This document shows positions 1 to 7,507 of a stretch of DNA of 31,048 bases, piece by piece. Where the stretch lies: positions 1 to 31,048 of the forward strand of contig JAPFFX010000290.1 of NCBI GenBank assembly GCA_026645375.1. The letters run 5' to 3'. Below the pieces are notes generated by a model, which was not told the DNA's origin, searched no databases, and worked only from the letters and a program-made list of their open reading frames with translations. The position numbers were made by a program, and so were the translations under genes. Numbering within the stretch: position 1 is the stretch's first letter; each line of letters opens with the position of its first letter. Origin of the DNA: Citricoccus sp. WCRC_4 (GTDB lineage: Bacteria; Actinomycetota; Actinomycetes; Actinomycetales; Micrococcaceae).

Positions 1-20
1 CCGGCAGCACGTGCTGCCGG
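1..20. terminator. Perfect 20-bp palindrome downstream of pspA
   Basis: CCGGCAGCACGTGCTGCCGG is a perfect inverted repeat of 10+10 bases with no spacer, 26 bases past the stop codon of the minus-strand pspA gene. As RNA it can only form a hairpin by opening a few central pairs into a loop. It could be the transcription terminator of the TPM-pspA unit or shared with a convergent gene outside the window. No T-tract is visible before the window edge, so the terminator role is inferred. Confidence 0.4.
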
Positions 21-45
21 GCCGGAGCCTTCGCGGGGACGGAGC

Positions 46-837
46 TCAGTTCGTGGTGGAGCCCTGGGTGTAGTCCAGCTCGGCCTCGCCGGCGGCGGAG
101 CCGTTGCCGGCGGTGAGGGACGGCGTGCCGCCGGCCTTCAGCGCTGCCAGGCGGGCCTCGACCTCGGTCTGCTCGCCCAGGTCCTCCAGGGACTCGAACT
201 GGGCGTCGAGGGAGGAAGCGGCCAGCTCGTTCTGGCCGCGGACCCGGGCCTCCTCGCGGCGGACCTTCTCCTCGAACCGGTTGACCTCCGAGGAGGGATC
301 CAGGATGTCGATGGACTTCACGGCGTCATGCACGGCGGACTGGGCCTGGACCGACTTGGCGCGGGCTACCAGCTCGTCGCGCTTGGACACCAGCTGCTGG
401 CGCTTGGTCTTCATCTGGTCCAGCCCGGTCTTGAGCTTGTCCACGATCTCGGACTGGGAGGCGATGGTCGGCTCGGCGGCCTTCGCCTGGCGCTCGGCGT
501 CCATCTGGCGCTCGATGGCCACCTTGGCCAGGTTGTCGAACTTGTCCGCGGAGGCGGTGTCGCCCGAGGTGCGGAACTGGTCGGCCTTCTGGGAGGCGGC
601 CAGCGCCTTCTGCCCCCAGCTCTTGGCGGCGTCCATGTCCTCGTTGTAGTCGTCCTGGATCATGCGCAGGTTGCCGATGGTCTGCGCCACGGCGGCCTCG
701 GCCTCGGAGATGCTGTTGGTGTAGTCGCGGACCATCTGGTCCAGCATCTTCTGCGGATCCTCCGCCTTGTCCAGCATGGCGTTGATGTTGGCCTTCGCCA
801 GGGTTGCGATACGGCCGAAAATGGACTGCTTAACCAC
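46..837 (-). CDS. pspA: PspA/IM30 family phage shock protein
   Basis: 263-residue PspA/IM30 (ESCRT-III-like) protein, a peripheral membrane protein that binds stressed cytoplasmic membrane. The start of the mature reading, VKQSIFGRIATLAKANINAM, is the typical amphipathic N-terminus, followed by the family signature DKAEDPQKMLDQMVRDY and a long, charged, heptad-rich helical body. The C-terminus adds a short low-complexity tail. I chose the GTG at 837-835, because GGAAGG lies about 7 bases upstream and homology begins there. An in-frame start at 951 would add 38 residues of Arg/Gly/Pro-rich, non-homologous sequence. The gene follows the TPM-domain gene on the same strand after 140 bases that contain a 7-bp-stem inverted repeat. 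Envelope-stress maintenance is the family role; the TPM link is inferred from position. Confidence 0.93.
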   Translation of the reverse strand: MVKQSIFGRIATLAKANINAMLDKAEDPQKMLDQMVRDYTNSISEAEAAVAQTIGNLRMIQDDYNEDMDAAKSWGQKALAASQKADQFRTSGDTASADKFDNLAKVAIERQMDAERQAKAAEPTIASQSEIVDKLKTGLDQMKTKRQQLVSKRDELVARAKSVQAQSAVHDAVKSIDILDPSSEVNRFEEKVRREEARVRGQNELAASSLDAQFESLEDLGEQTEVEARLAALKAGGTPSLTAGNGSAAGEAELDYTQGSTTN

Positions 838-907
838 GATGTCGCCTTCCGTTCTGCTTCTCTGGAACCCCGGCGTCTCCGGTGCCCCTGCTCCCGTGCC
901 CCGCTGC

Positions 908-930
908 CGGGCGTTGGGTCCCGACGCCCG
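908..930. repeat. Inverted repeat between TPM gene and pspA
   Basis: CGGGCGT (908-914) and ACGCCCG (924-930) form a perfect 7-bp stem around a 9-base loop in the spacer between two minus-strand genes. It could be a partial terminator or a processing hairpin that sets different levels of the TPM and pspA messages. There is no T-tract. Confidence 0.4.
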
Positions 931-977
931 AAGGCGCCGGACATCTCCCATCCTGCCTTGGTGTCGGGACGTCCTGC

Positions 978-3107
978 CTAGAAACTACCGCCGCTGGCGT
1001 CACCGAATCCACCGCCGCCGAAGTCACCGCCGCCGAGGCCGCCGCCGCCGAAACCGCCGAAGCCCCCACCGCCCCAGTCACCGCCACCGTCATGGTCACC
1101 GCCGAACAGGCCGCCCATGAGGATGCCGCCGAGGATGGCACCGCCGAGCCCACCGGCGAAGCTACCGCCGGCCCCGCCGCCGTGACCGTAACCGCCCCGA
1201 TGACCGCCGTGGCCATAGCCCGCCCCCGCATAGCCGCCGCCCCAGCTGCTCAGGTCCTGCTGCGCGAGCTGACTGGCCCGGTCGGCCAGGGAGCTGGCCT
1301 GGTTCGCGAGGTTCAGCGCGGTCACCGGGTCCTGGCCGGAGGTCCGCACGGCCTGCTGCAGGGTGCGCTCGGCCTCGGCCACCTTGGTGCGTGCCTGGGA
1401 GCCGACGGCGCCACGACGGGCCGCGATGAAGTCCTGGGTCCCGTCGATCTGGGCCTGTGCCTGCATGATCGCCGACTGCAGGGCCGAGGCGGCCCGCCGC
1501 TCCTGTTCCTGCCGGTCCCGGATGCCCGCGAGCGGCGCGTCGAGCTGACGGTGGGCCTTCTCCAGCTGTTTCAGCAGGTCCACGGGATCGGGCCGGCCCG
1601 AGCTGAATCCGGCCTTGACAAGGCCCAGGGTCTGTTCCACCCCGGCGATGGGACCGGCGAGCTCGCGGTGCTGACCGGAATCCACGAGCGCCCGGGCCTG
1701 TGCGAGGTCCTGGGTCGTCTGGCTGACGCCGACCTGCAGGTTCTCCATCGACTGGTCCAGGTGCTGGCGGGCCTTGGCCACGGCCTCCACCAGCGTGACG
1801 GTCTGGGCCACGGCCTCCTCGCCGGCGCGGATGGCCAGCACGGCGGTGGACCGGTCCGAGGTGGCCAGGGACTGCTCGGCCTTGGACACGGCCGCCTGGA
1901 CGAACTGGAGCCGTTCGCGGGCCTGGGTGGCGTTGTCGGTGACCTCCACCAGGGCGGAGTCCGCGTACTGGCCGTGGAGCTCCACGAGCTGCTGCTCGGC
2001 GCCGGAGACGGTCTCGGCGACCTGGTCGGCGCGTGCCCTGAGGTCCTCCAGCGCGGAGTCGGCGCTGTCCTCGAGGTGGCGCAGGTCGTTGAACTCCTTC
2101 TGGTGGGCGGACAGGGACGCTCCGACGGCCTCGCACCGGGCGATGATGTCCTTGAGCCAGGCCCGCTGCTGCTCCTCGGTGTCCGGGATGTGGTCGTCCA
2201 GCTGGTTCTGCAGCTGGAACGACTCCCGCATGTGGTCCTTCGCGATCTCGATGTCCTTGCGGAAGGTCTCCACCGACTCCTCGCCGTAGGACGCCAGCGC
2301 GAAGCCGACCTCCTGCTCCGAGGACCGGATCGCGTCGTCCGCGGCCACCAGCAGGGAGCCCGCCTTGGTGCGCAGCGCCTCCACGCTCATCTCGTCCAGC
2401 GGGTCCCTCGGGCCCTGGGCGCCGCGCGCGGGCCGCACCTCGGCGGACTTCTTCTTCCTGGTGCGGCTGGCCAGGGCGATGCCGCCACCGGCCAGGGCCG
2501 CAGCGACGAGACCGCCGGCCAGCCAGCCGCCGGCCCCGCCGCTCCCGCTCTCACCGGACTCGGCGGAACCGGACAGGGAGCCGTCCGTCGCATCGGCGAT
2601 ACCCTCGACTGCGGACAGGGCGGGAGTCACCCAGTCGTCGTCGCCCGGCGCCGGCATGGCCGGCAGGATGTACTCGGCCGAGATCTCCTGCTGCAGCGGT
2701 GCGATGCTGTTGGCCTGGTGCGCGTCGAAGCCGACCTGGCGGGACTCGACGGCGATGGCGAGGATGGACTCCTGGTCTCCGATGCCCTTGTCCTGGGCCA
2801 CCTCCGCGATGAACTCGCCGCTGCTGGCGGCGTCTCCGAAGTCGTCCACGTAGAGGACGTAGAGGCCCTGGCCCTCGGAGCGGCGCAGGTCATCGATCGC
2901 CTGGCTGATCTCGTTCTCCTGGGCGGGGGTCAGGACCTGGGCCTCGTCCACCACGAACACGCCCGGGGGGATGTCGACGGCGGCACGCGCGGCATCCGCC
3001 AGCGCCAGTCCGGCCACGGCGGACAGGGCGGAGGCCCCGGTGACTCCCAGGGCCAGGACGGCGGGGGAGAGGCGGTGCGGTGCGAGCGGGACGGCGTGGG
3101 ACTTCAT
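978..3107 (-). CDS. Secreted, membrane-anchored TPM-domain protein with glycine-rich C-terminus
   Basis: 709 residues. Residues 1-42 form a signal peptide (hydrophobic stretch about 14-38, cleavage likely after ARA). Residues 45-175 are a TPM domain (Psb32/YgcG family) with the opening VDEAQVLTP and the strand GLYVLYVDDFG. A Ser/Gly linker leads to a membrane helix at about 195-214, followed by the stop-transfer RTRKKK. Residues 220-620 are mainly charged helix, probably coiled coil. The last 90 residues are extremely rich in Gly, with Tyr, His, Phe and Asp, and contain a glycine-zipper-like hydrophobic run (AILGGILMGGLFGG). The topology implied is TPM outside and coiled coil plus Gly tail inside. 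The start ATG has AAGGG six bases upstream. The function is unknown; neighbouring pspA suggests envelope stress. Confidence 0.88.
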   Translation of the reverse strand: MKSHAVPLAPHRLSPAVLALGVTGASALSAVAGLALADAARAAVDIPPGVFVVDEAQVLTPAQENEISQAIDDLRRSEGQGLYVLYVDDFGDAASSGEFIAEVAQDKGIGDQESILAIAVESRQVGFDAHQANSIAPLQQEISAEYILPAMPAPGDDDWVTPALSAVEGIADATDGSLSGSAESGESGSGGAGGWLAGGLVAAALAGGGIALASRTRKKKSAEVRPARGAQGPRDPLDEMSVEALRTKAGSLLVAADDAIRSSEQEVGFALASYGEESVETFRKDIEIAKDHMRESFQLQNQLDDHIPDTEEQQRAWLKDIIARCEAVGASLSAHQKEFNDLRHLEDSADSALEDLRARADQVAETVSGAEQQLVELHGQYADSALVEVTDNATQARERLQFVQAAVSKAEQSLATSDRSTAVLAIRAGEEAVAQTVTLVEAVAKARQHLDQSMENLQVGVSQTTQDLAQARALVDSGQHRELAGPIAGVEQTLGLVKAGFSSGRPDPVDLLKQLEKAHRQLDAPLAGIRDRQEQERRAASALQSAIMQAQAQIDGTQDFIAARRGAVGSQARTKVAEAERTLQQAVRTSGQDPVTALNLANQASSLADRASQLAQQDLSSWGGGYAGAGYGHGGHRGGYGHGGGAGGSFAGGLGGAILGGILMGGLFGGDHDGGGDWGGGGFGGFGGGGLGGGDFGGGGFGDASGGSF

Positions 3108-3153
3108 CGATCACCCTTCATGGCCGTGACCGGCCGGGACACCCTGAACCGGT

Positions 3154-3196
3154 GGCGCGGTCGGCCGGCCGGTGGCGGCGGCGGCAGGACCGCGCC
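3154..3196 (-). promoter_or_regulatory. Hairpin in the TPM mRNA leader
   Basis: GGCGCGGTC (3154-3162) and GACCGCGCC (3188-3196) form a perfect 9-bp stem around a 25-base loop that itself contains the palindrome GGCCGGCC (3163-3170). If transcription starts near 3214, this structure lies in the 5' leader about 45 bases before the ATG. A regulatory role is inferred. Confidence 0.4.
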
Positions 3197-3220
3197 GCGA
3201 GGACTGTGGCTTCCTCCTGA

Positions 3221-3226
3221 AGTCTA
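3221..3226 (-). promoter_or_regulatory. -10-like element for the TPM-pspA unit
   Basis: Read on the minus strand the hexamer is TAGACT, matching the actinobacterial TANNNT box and identical to the box before secA. It implies a leader of roughly 105 bases. No clear -35 is seen at 16-18 bases upstream. Confidence 0.4.
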
Positions 3227-3420
3227 TGGTCCGAGTTGCGCGGATCGCCATGAGCGCGCCTGCGCCAACGGCGAACTATGGAGCGGGCTACCAGCGAACA
3301 TCCAGAGAACGTGCTCCAATCGGACAGGTGGACCGGGCAGGATGGACTGCACACCCAGGCCCGGCCCAGATCAGGAGCAGGACCGTCTCACCCGGGAGAC
3401 CGGCAGGAAGGACGACGACC

Positions 3421-4986
3421 ATGAACGACGCGGACCACAACGGACCCCCGTCCGGCGCAGGACGGGAGGCGGGGGGATCCGTCCCACCCCGCCCGGAGTC
3501 CCCGCCGTCGGGTCCTCGTGGCGACGACGTGCACGAGGTCTCCGCCAGCCGTGATCCCTACCCCCGCTGGGCCGAGACCCAGGCGATGCCCGCCTACGGT
3601 GCCGCCCCGGACGCCGGGGAACCGGGTCCGGCCGCGCCACCGTACGGACAGGCGCCGCAGGATGGTGTGCAGGGCGGTCCCGGAGACCAGGGTCCCCGCG
3701 GTGGCCAGGCCGACAGGCTGGGCGGTGGCCGCCGGACGGTCGGCGTCGGCACGCTCGTCGCCGGGATGCTGCTGGCCGGGCTGGCCGGCGGCGGGGTGGC
3801 CGCCGGGGTCAACGCGGCCGCGGACAATGCCACCGGCACCACACAGCAGCAGGACAGTGGCACGGTGCGCGATCAGGGCCACGGCCTGGACATCAACCGG
3901 ACCGAGGACGCCACGCTGGTGACGGCGGCCGCGGCCAAGGCCGCACCGTCCGTCGTGACGCTGTCGGTCACGGACGGACAGTCCGCCGGATCGGGGTCCG
4001 GGGTGATCCTCGACGACCAGGGCCACATCCTGACCAACACGCACGTGGTGACCATGGGCGGGGCCTCCGGGAACACGGACGTCACGGTCCAGACCGCGGA
4101 CGGCACCGTGCACACCGCCACGGTCGTGGGCACCGATCCGGAGTCGGACCTGGCCGTGGTGAAGATCGACGCCGAGGGGCTGACCCCGATGGAACTGGGG
4201 GAGTCCTCTGCCCTGAACGTCGGGGACACGGCCATCGCCATCGGTGCGCCGCTCGGGCTGTCCGGCACCGTCACGGACGGCATCGTCTCCAAGCTGAACC
4301 GGACGATCTCCGTGTCCTCCTCCGCCCCGCAGGACGGCGGCGAGGGCGGACCGGGCGGTGCCCCGGAGTTCCGCATCCCCGGCTTCCCGGAACAGCAGCA
4401 GCAGCGCGGGTCCATCTACATCAACGTGATCCAGACGGACGCGGCCATCAATCCGGGCAACTCGGGCGGGGCGCTCATCGACGCCGAGGGCCGCCTGATC
4501 GGGGTCAACGTGGCGATCGCCTCCGCAGCCGGGGGTGCCGGCGAGGGGGCCGGGAACATCGGCGTGGGCTTCTCCATCCCCGTCGACTACGCGCAGCGGG
4601 TCGCGCAGGACCTGATCCAGAACGGTGAGGCGACCCACGGGTTCCTGGGTGTCTCGGTGACCCCCCAGCCGGCCACCCCGGCCGGGTCCGACGGCGACCA
4701 GGCCAGTGGCGTGTCCGACGCGGACCAGGCCGCACTGGCCTCCGGTGGCTTCAGCGCCGGTGCCCGCGTGGTCGAGGTCGTCTCGGGGTCCCCGGCCGAC
4801 GAGGCCGGGCTGAAGGAGGGCGACGTCATCACCGGCGTCGGCGACCGTCGCGTGACGGACAGCCAGTCCCTGACCGCGGTGGTCCGCGAGTACCCGGAGG
4901 GCGGCACCGCCACCGTGGACTTCATGCGGGACGGCCAGGAGCAGTCGGCCGAGGTCACCTTCGTGTCCGGGACGGAGCAGCAGTGA
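3421..4986 (+). CDS. HtrA/DegP-like membrane-anchored serine protease with PDZ domain
   Basis: 521 residues. The first ~100 are Pro/Gly-rich and disordered (cytoplasmic). A single membrane helix at about 107-131 (VGTLVAGMLLAGLAGGGVAA) puts the rest outside. The trypsin-like domain shows the catalytic triad His208 (NTHVV), Asp243 (ESDLAVVKI) and Ser348 (NPGNSGGAL). A C-terminal PDZ domain spans about 395-515, with GSPADEAGLKEGDVI as its carboxylate-binding loop region. A Gly/Gln-rich insertion (about 300-325) sits before the Ser strand, as in other actinobacterial HtrA proteins. The start ATG is preceded by AGGAAGG at 9 bases; longer in-frame starts add non-homologous sequence. It degrades misfolded envelope proteins. 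It overlaps the PIG-L gene by 4 bases (GTGA), so the two are co-translated. Confidence 0.94.
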   Translation: MNDADHNGPPSGAGREAGGSVPPRPESPPSGPRGDDVHEVSASRDPYPRWAETQAMPAYGAAPDAGEPGPAAPPYGQAPQDGVQGGPGDQGPRGGQADRLGGGRRTVGVGTLVAGMLLAGLAGGGVAAGVNAAADNATGTTQQQDSGTVRDQGHGLDINRTEDATLVTAAAAKAAPSVVTLSVTDGQSAGSGSGVILDDQGHILTNTHVVTMGGASGNTDVTVQTADGTVHTATVVGTDPESDLAVVKIDAEGLTPMELGESSALNVGDTAIAIGAPLGLSGTVTDGIVSKLNRTISVSSSAPQDGGEGGPGGAPEFRIPGFPEQQQQRGSIYINVIQTDAAINPGNSGGALIDAEGRLIGVNVAIASAAGGAGEGAGNIGVGFSIPVDYAQRVAQDLIQNGEATHGFLGVSVTPQPATPAGSDGDQASGVSDADQAALASGGFSAGARVVEVVSGSPADEAGLKEGDVITGVGDRRVTDSQSLTAVVREYPEGGTATVDFMRDGQEQSAEVTFVSGTEQQ

Positions 4987-5819
4987 GCCAGTCGATCGTG
5001 AGCCGGTCGACGCTCCCCACCCCCGCCGAGGCCGCCGCCGCCCATGGCTGGCGCCGCGTGCTGGCGTTCGGCGCCCACCCGGACGACCTGGACTTCGGGG
5101 CGGCCGCCACCGTGGCCGGGCTGACGCGGGCCGGCGTGGAGGTCACCTACTGCGTGATGACCGACGGTGACGCCGGCGGCTTCGATCCCCAGGACCGCCA
5201 CGCCATCGACGACCGCCGGCAGCAGGAACAGCGTGACGCCGCCGCCCTGCTGGGCGTGCGCGACGTGGAGTTCATGGGGGAGCGGGACGGATACCTCGAG
5301 CCCAGCCACGAGGTGATCGCGCAGGTGGTGGCCCTGATGCGCCGGCACCGGCCGGACGCGGTGATCGCCATGCACCCGGAGCGGGACTGGAGCCGGCTCC
5401 AGCGGTCGCACCCGGATCACCTGGCCGCGGGCGAGGCCGTGGTGCGTGCCGCCTACCCGGCGGTCGAGAATCCCTTCGCGTATCCCGAGCTGGTCGAGCA
5501 GGGCCTGGAGGCGTTCAAGCTGCGCTGGCTGGTGCTCTTCGGCGGACCGGCCTCGCTGACCAACCTGGTCGTGGACGTGACCGGGACGGAGCAGCTGAAG
5601 CTGCAGGCCCTGCGCCACCACGTCTCCCAGCACCCGGACGTGCCCCGGATGGAGACGTTCGTGCTGGACGCCATGGCGGGGCTGCACCGGACCTGGGGCC
5701 CGGGCACGGAGGACGACGGAGCCCGGGGCGGGCCCGGGAGCCCGGCCGGCGGCGTGCGCTACGCCGAGGCGTTCCACCTGGTGGCCGTCAACGACGAGAG
5801 CACCATCAGCGGGTTCTGA
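4983..5819 (+). CDS. PIG-L family N-acetylglucosaminyl-type deacetylase
   Basis: 278-residue LmbE/PIG-L zinc hydrolase. The metal-binding and catalytic signature AHPDD is at residues 31-35, and the second zinc motif HPDH at 143-146; both are intact. The family removes N-acetyl groups from GlcNAc-containing substrates. In actinobacteria the relatives include MshB and Mca of mycothiol metabolism, but this one has AHPDDLDFG instead of AHPDDE and is nearer the general PIG-L group, so I do not call it mshB. No signal peptide is present, so it is cytoplasmic. The GTG start overlaps the htrA stop (GTGA). The 3' end faces the sigma/anti-sigma gene with only 9 bases between stop codons. The real substrate cannot be read from the sequence. 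Confidence 0.9.
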   Translation: MSQSIVSRSTLPTPAEAAAAHGWRRVLAFGAHPDDLDFGAAATVAGLTRAGVEVTYCVMTDGDAGGFDPQDRHAIDDRRQQEQRDAAALLGVRDVEFMGERDGYLEPSHEVIAQVVALMRRHRPDAVIAMHPERDWSRLQRSHPDHLAAGEAVVRAAYPAVENPFAYPELVEQGLEAFKLRWLVLFGGPASLTNLVVDVTGTEQLKLQALRHHVSQHPDVPRMETFVLDAMAGLHRTWGPGTEDDGARGGPGSPAGGVRYAEAFHLVAVNDESTISGF

Positions 5820-5828
5820 GCGGCCCGG

Positions 5829-6737
5829 TCACTCGCTCCCGGCCTCGTCCTGCTGTTCGGGCGGGGCCGGGGTGTTGTTGGGATGGCCGCCGTAGATCGG
5901 GCCCTGGGTGACCTGGTGGACGAGGTCCACCGCGCCCAGCCGGGCCGACGTCGGGGTCTCGGAACCGCCCTCCGGTTCCACCGTGACCGCCAGGTCGGCG
6001 TAGCGCGCCACACCGCGGAACGTCACCGGGTCCTGGAGGTCGTCCAGGTCGTAGGTCCCCAGGGTGCTGGGCGCCGCACCGTCGCGGGGGAACAGCCACA
6101 ACTGGTAGACATTGCCCTCGCCCGGGTCGGGCAGGCCGGCGAAGGTCACGTAGGCCATGTCCCGGTCCCGGGAGATGTGGCCCTGCATGGACCCGCCCTC
6201 GGTGAGCGAGACCTGCTGGGTGGTGAAGGAGTCCTCGGCGCCGTCCACGGCCGCCACGACGTTCGGGCCCACGATCAGGCGCACCACCAGCCACAGGCCC
6301 AGGGCCACCACGAGCAGTCCGGCCACCACGAGCATCCACTTCTTCACCGGCCGGCTCCAGGAGACCATGCCCTCGGCGGGCCCGCTCGAGGGGCCGAGTC
6401 CGTCCACCAGTCCCATGCCGACGTCCTGGGCCGGCAGCCGGTGCAGGAGCTCGTCGAGCAGGAACGACGGCGGCTCGTGGGCCAGGCCGCGGAAGGCCCA
6501 GGTCACCGTCCTGCGGGCGCTCTCCACGCGGGCACGCCAGAGCGTGGTGAACTCCGGTCCCTGGCGGGAGACGAACCGGTCCAGTTCCTCGCGCTCCGGA
6601 TCGTCCAGCGCGTCCAGGGCCACCAGGTCCGCCCATTCCCTGGCGAGTCCGTTCTCCAGGTCCTGGCTGAGGTTCAGGGTGAAGTTGCGGGTGGTCCCGG
6701 TCCGGGCGGCGATCTCCGGCGTCACGGCGCGCAGCAT
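5829..6737 (-). other. Possible separately translated anti-sigma factor from an internal start
   Basis: Met231 of the fusion (ATG 6737-6735) has GAGGAGGA (6752-6745) exactly 7 bases upstream, the best Shine-Dalgarno site of this locus. Initiation there would make a 302-residue protein containing the anti-sigma domain, membrane helix and outer domain without the sigma part. The same bases encode Glu-Glu-Asp in the full protein, so chance is possible. Confidence 0.35.
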
Positions 6738-7427
6738 GACCGGGTCCTCCTCGCCGCCCCGGCCGAGGAACTTCTCCTGGTAGCGCTTGGTGATCCGCTG
6801 CACGCCGTCACGCAGCCGCGACTTGACCGTGGGCACGGCCACGCCCAGTTCCTCGGCCACCTGCCGGTAGGTCCGGCCCCCGGCCCAGGCGAGGTCGAGG
6901 GCCTCGAACTGGGCCTGCGTCAGCGCCGAGAGCACGGTGGTGGGTTCGCGCTGCCCGCCCTGGGCCGCACCGGCGTTGTCCGGCAGCAATCCGGTGCCGT
7001 AGTCGGGCAGTGCATCGGTGCGCAGCAGGCGTGTCATCGTCTCGTGCGCCAGGGATTCCAGCCAGCACAGCACCGACCGGTGGCGGGCCTTGGCCGAGTC
7101 GTCCTCGAAGTGCTCGTCCGGGGCCGCGTCCCAGACCCGGACGTAGGTCAGGACGGTGGCCTCGGCGGCGTCGTTCCGGGAGGCGAAGATCGAGCAGGCC
7201 AGGCCGAACACCCAGGGGGCCGTGGAGTCGTAGAACGCCGAGAAGGAGGCCTGATCGCCCTCACCGGCGAGACGGAGCAGGTGATCGAGCCCGGGCAGTC
7301 CCAGATCAGCCGCGGTCGGGGCGGGACGGGCGGAGGCCTCGGAGGGTGACGTGGTGGACGGGGAGGTCTCGTCGTCGATCGTCGACGGTCGGTCGGGCAG
7401 TCCGGGGGCGCGCTTATCCATGGTCAT
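5829..7427 (-). CDS. ECF sigma factor fused to RskA-like anti-sigma factor
   Basis: 532 residues in one uninterrupted frame. Residues 1-45 are Pro/Ser/Thr-rich. Residues 50-135 are sigma region 2 (GDQASFSAFYD...LTYVRVWD). Residues 165-217 are sigma region 4 with its helix-turn-helix (YRQVAEELGVAVPTVKSRLR). After a short linker, 250-330 resembles the cytoplasmic anti-sigma domain of RskA (no HxxxCxxC zinc motif). A membrane helix lies at 364-386, and 388-510 is the extracytoplasmic RskA domain (YQLWLFPRDG, LGTYDL). In mycobacteria SigK and RskA are separate proteins; here both halves share one chain, so the sigma part would be membrane-tethered until cleaved. A strong internal ribosome site precedes Met231. 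The start is ATG at 7427 or 7421. No other sigma or anti-sigma gene is adjacent. Confidence 0.85.
   Translation of the reverse strand: MTMDKRAPGLPDRPSTIDDETSPSTTSPSEASARPAPTAADLGLPGLDHLLRLAGEGDQASFSAFYDSTAPWVFGLACSIFASRNDAAEATVLTYVRVWDAAPDEHFEDDSAKARHRSVLCWLESLAHETMTRLLRTDALPDYGTGLLPDNAGAAQGGQREPTTVLSALTQAQFEALDLAWAGGRTYRQVAEELGVAVPTVKSRLRDGVQRITKRYQEKFLGRGGEEDPVMLRAVTPEIAARTGTTRNFTLNLSQDLENGLAREWADLVALDALDDPEREELDRFVSRQGPEFTTLWRARVESARRTVTWAFRGLAHEPPSFLLDELLHRLPAQDVGMGLVDGLGPSSGPAEGMVSWSRPVKKWMLVVAGLLVVALGLWLVVRLIVGPNVVAAVDGAEDSFTTQQVSLTEGGSMQGHISRDRDMAYVTFAGLPDPGEGNVYQLWLFPRDGAAPSTLGTYDLDDLQDPVTFRGVARYADLAVTVEPEGGSETPTSARLGAVDLVHQVTQGPIYGGHPNNTPAPPEQQDEAGSE
6745..6752 (-). promoter_or_regulatory. 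Internal Shine-Dalgarno inside the sigma/anti-sigma gene
   Basis: Minus-strand GAGGAGGA, 7 bases before an in-frame ATG, located just after sigma region 4 and before the anti-sigma domain. That is the domain boundary where a separate anti-sigma start would be expected. Confidence 0.4.
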
Positions 7428-7430
7428 CCC

Positions 7431-7436
7431 AGCATA
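7431..7436 (-). promoter_or_regulatory. -10-like element before the sigma/anti-sigma gene
   Basis: Minus-strand TATGCT lies 3 bases before the ATG at 7427 and 9 bases before the in-frame ATG at 7421. If used, the transcript would start at or next to the initiation codon. The -35 region is not recognisable, which is expected if another ECF sigma or the protein itself reads it. Confidence 0.35.
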
Positions 7437-7507
7437 GGAAGTCGGGTCGGGACGCCGATACTGCCACGCTGATCGTGACCGTGGCGCAACATGACGGGTG
7501 CGCCGGT

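Larger units (their letters stand above)
3108..3420. other. Divergent intergenic region between TPM gene and htrA
   Basis: 313 bases with no convincing gene. For the minus strand it holds a -10-like TAGACT (3226-3221), a 9-bp inverted repeat in the presumed leader, and the TPM ribosome binding site. For htrA it holds a good ribosome binding site, AGGAAGG (3405-3411), but I could not assign a confident -10/-35 pair. In-frame extensions of htrA upstream through this region are Arg/Gly-rich and look non-coding. Confidence 0.6.

Noticed and set aside
838..951. Longer N-terminus for PspA starting at 951
   Set aside because: The added 38 residues do not fit the amphipathic PspA N-terminus, and the GTG at 837 has GGAAGG upstream.
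3172..3420. Longer N-terminus for HtrA
   Set aside because: The extra 83 residues are Arg/Gly/Ser-rich and lack homology, and the ATG at 3421 has a good ribosome site.
882..3554. 890-codon plus-strand open frame opposite the TPM gene
   Set aside because: It is a frame shadow typical of GC-rich DNA. The translation has Gly/Leu/Val-Arg runs without domains, and the minus strand encodes a clear signal peptide, TPM domain and ribosome site.
4300..4420. Gly/Gln-rich CAG repeat in htrA as a possible slippage site
   Set aside because: It is only four CAG codons within a loop before the catalytic serine strand; such low-complexity loops are usual in this family.
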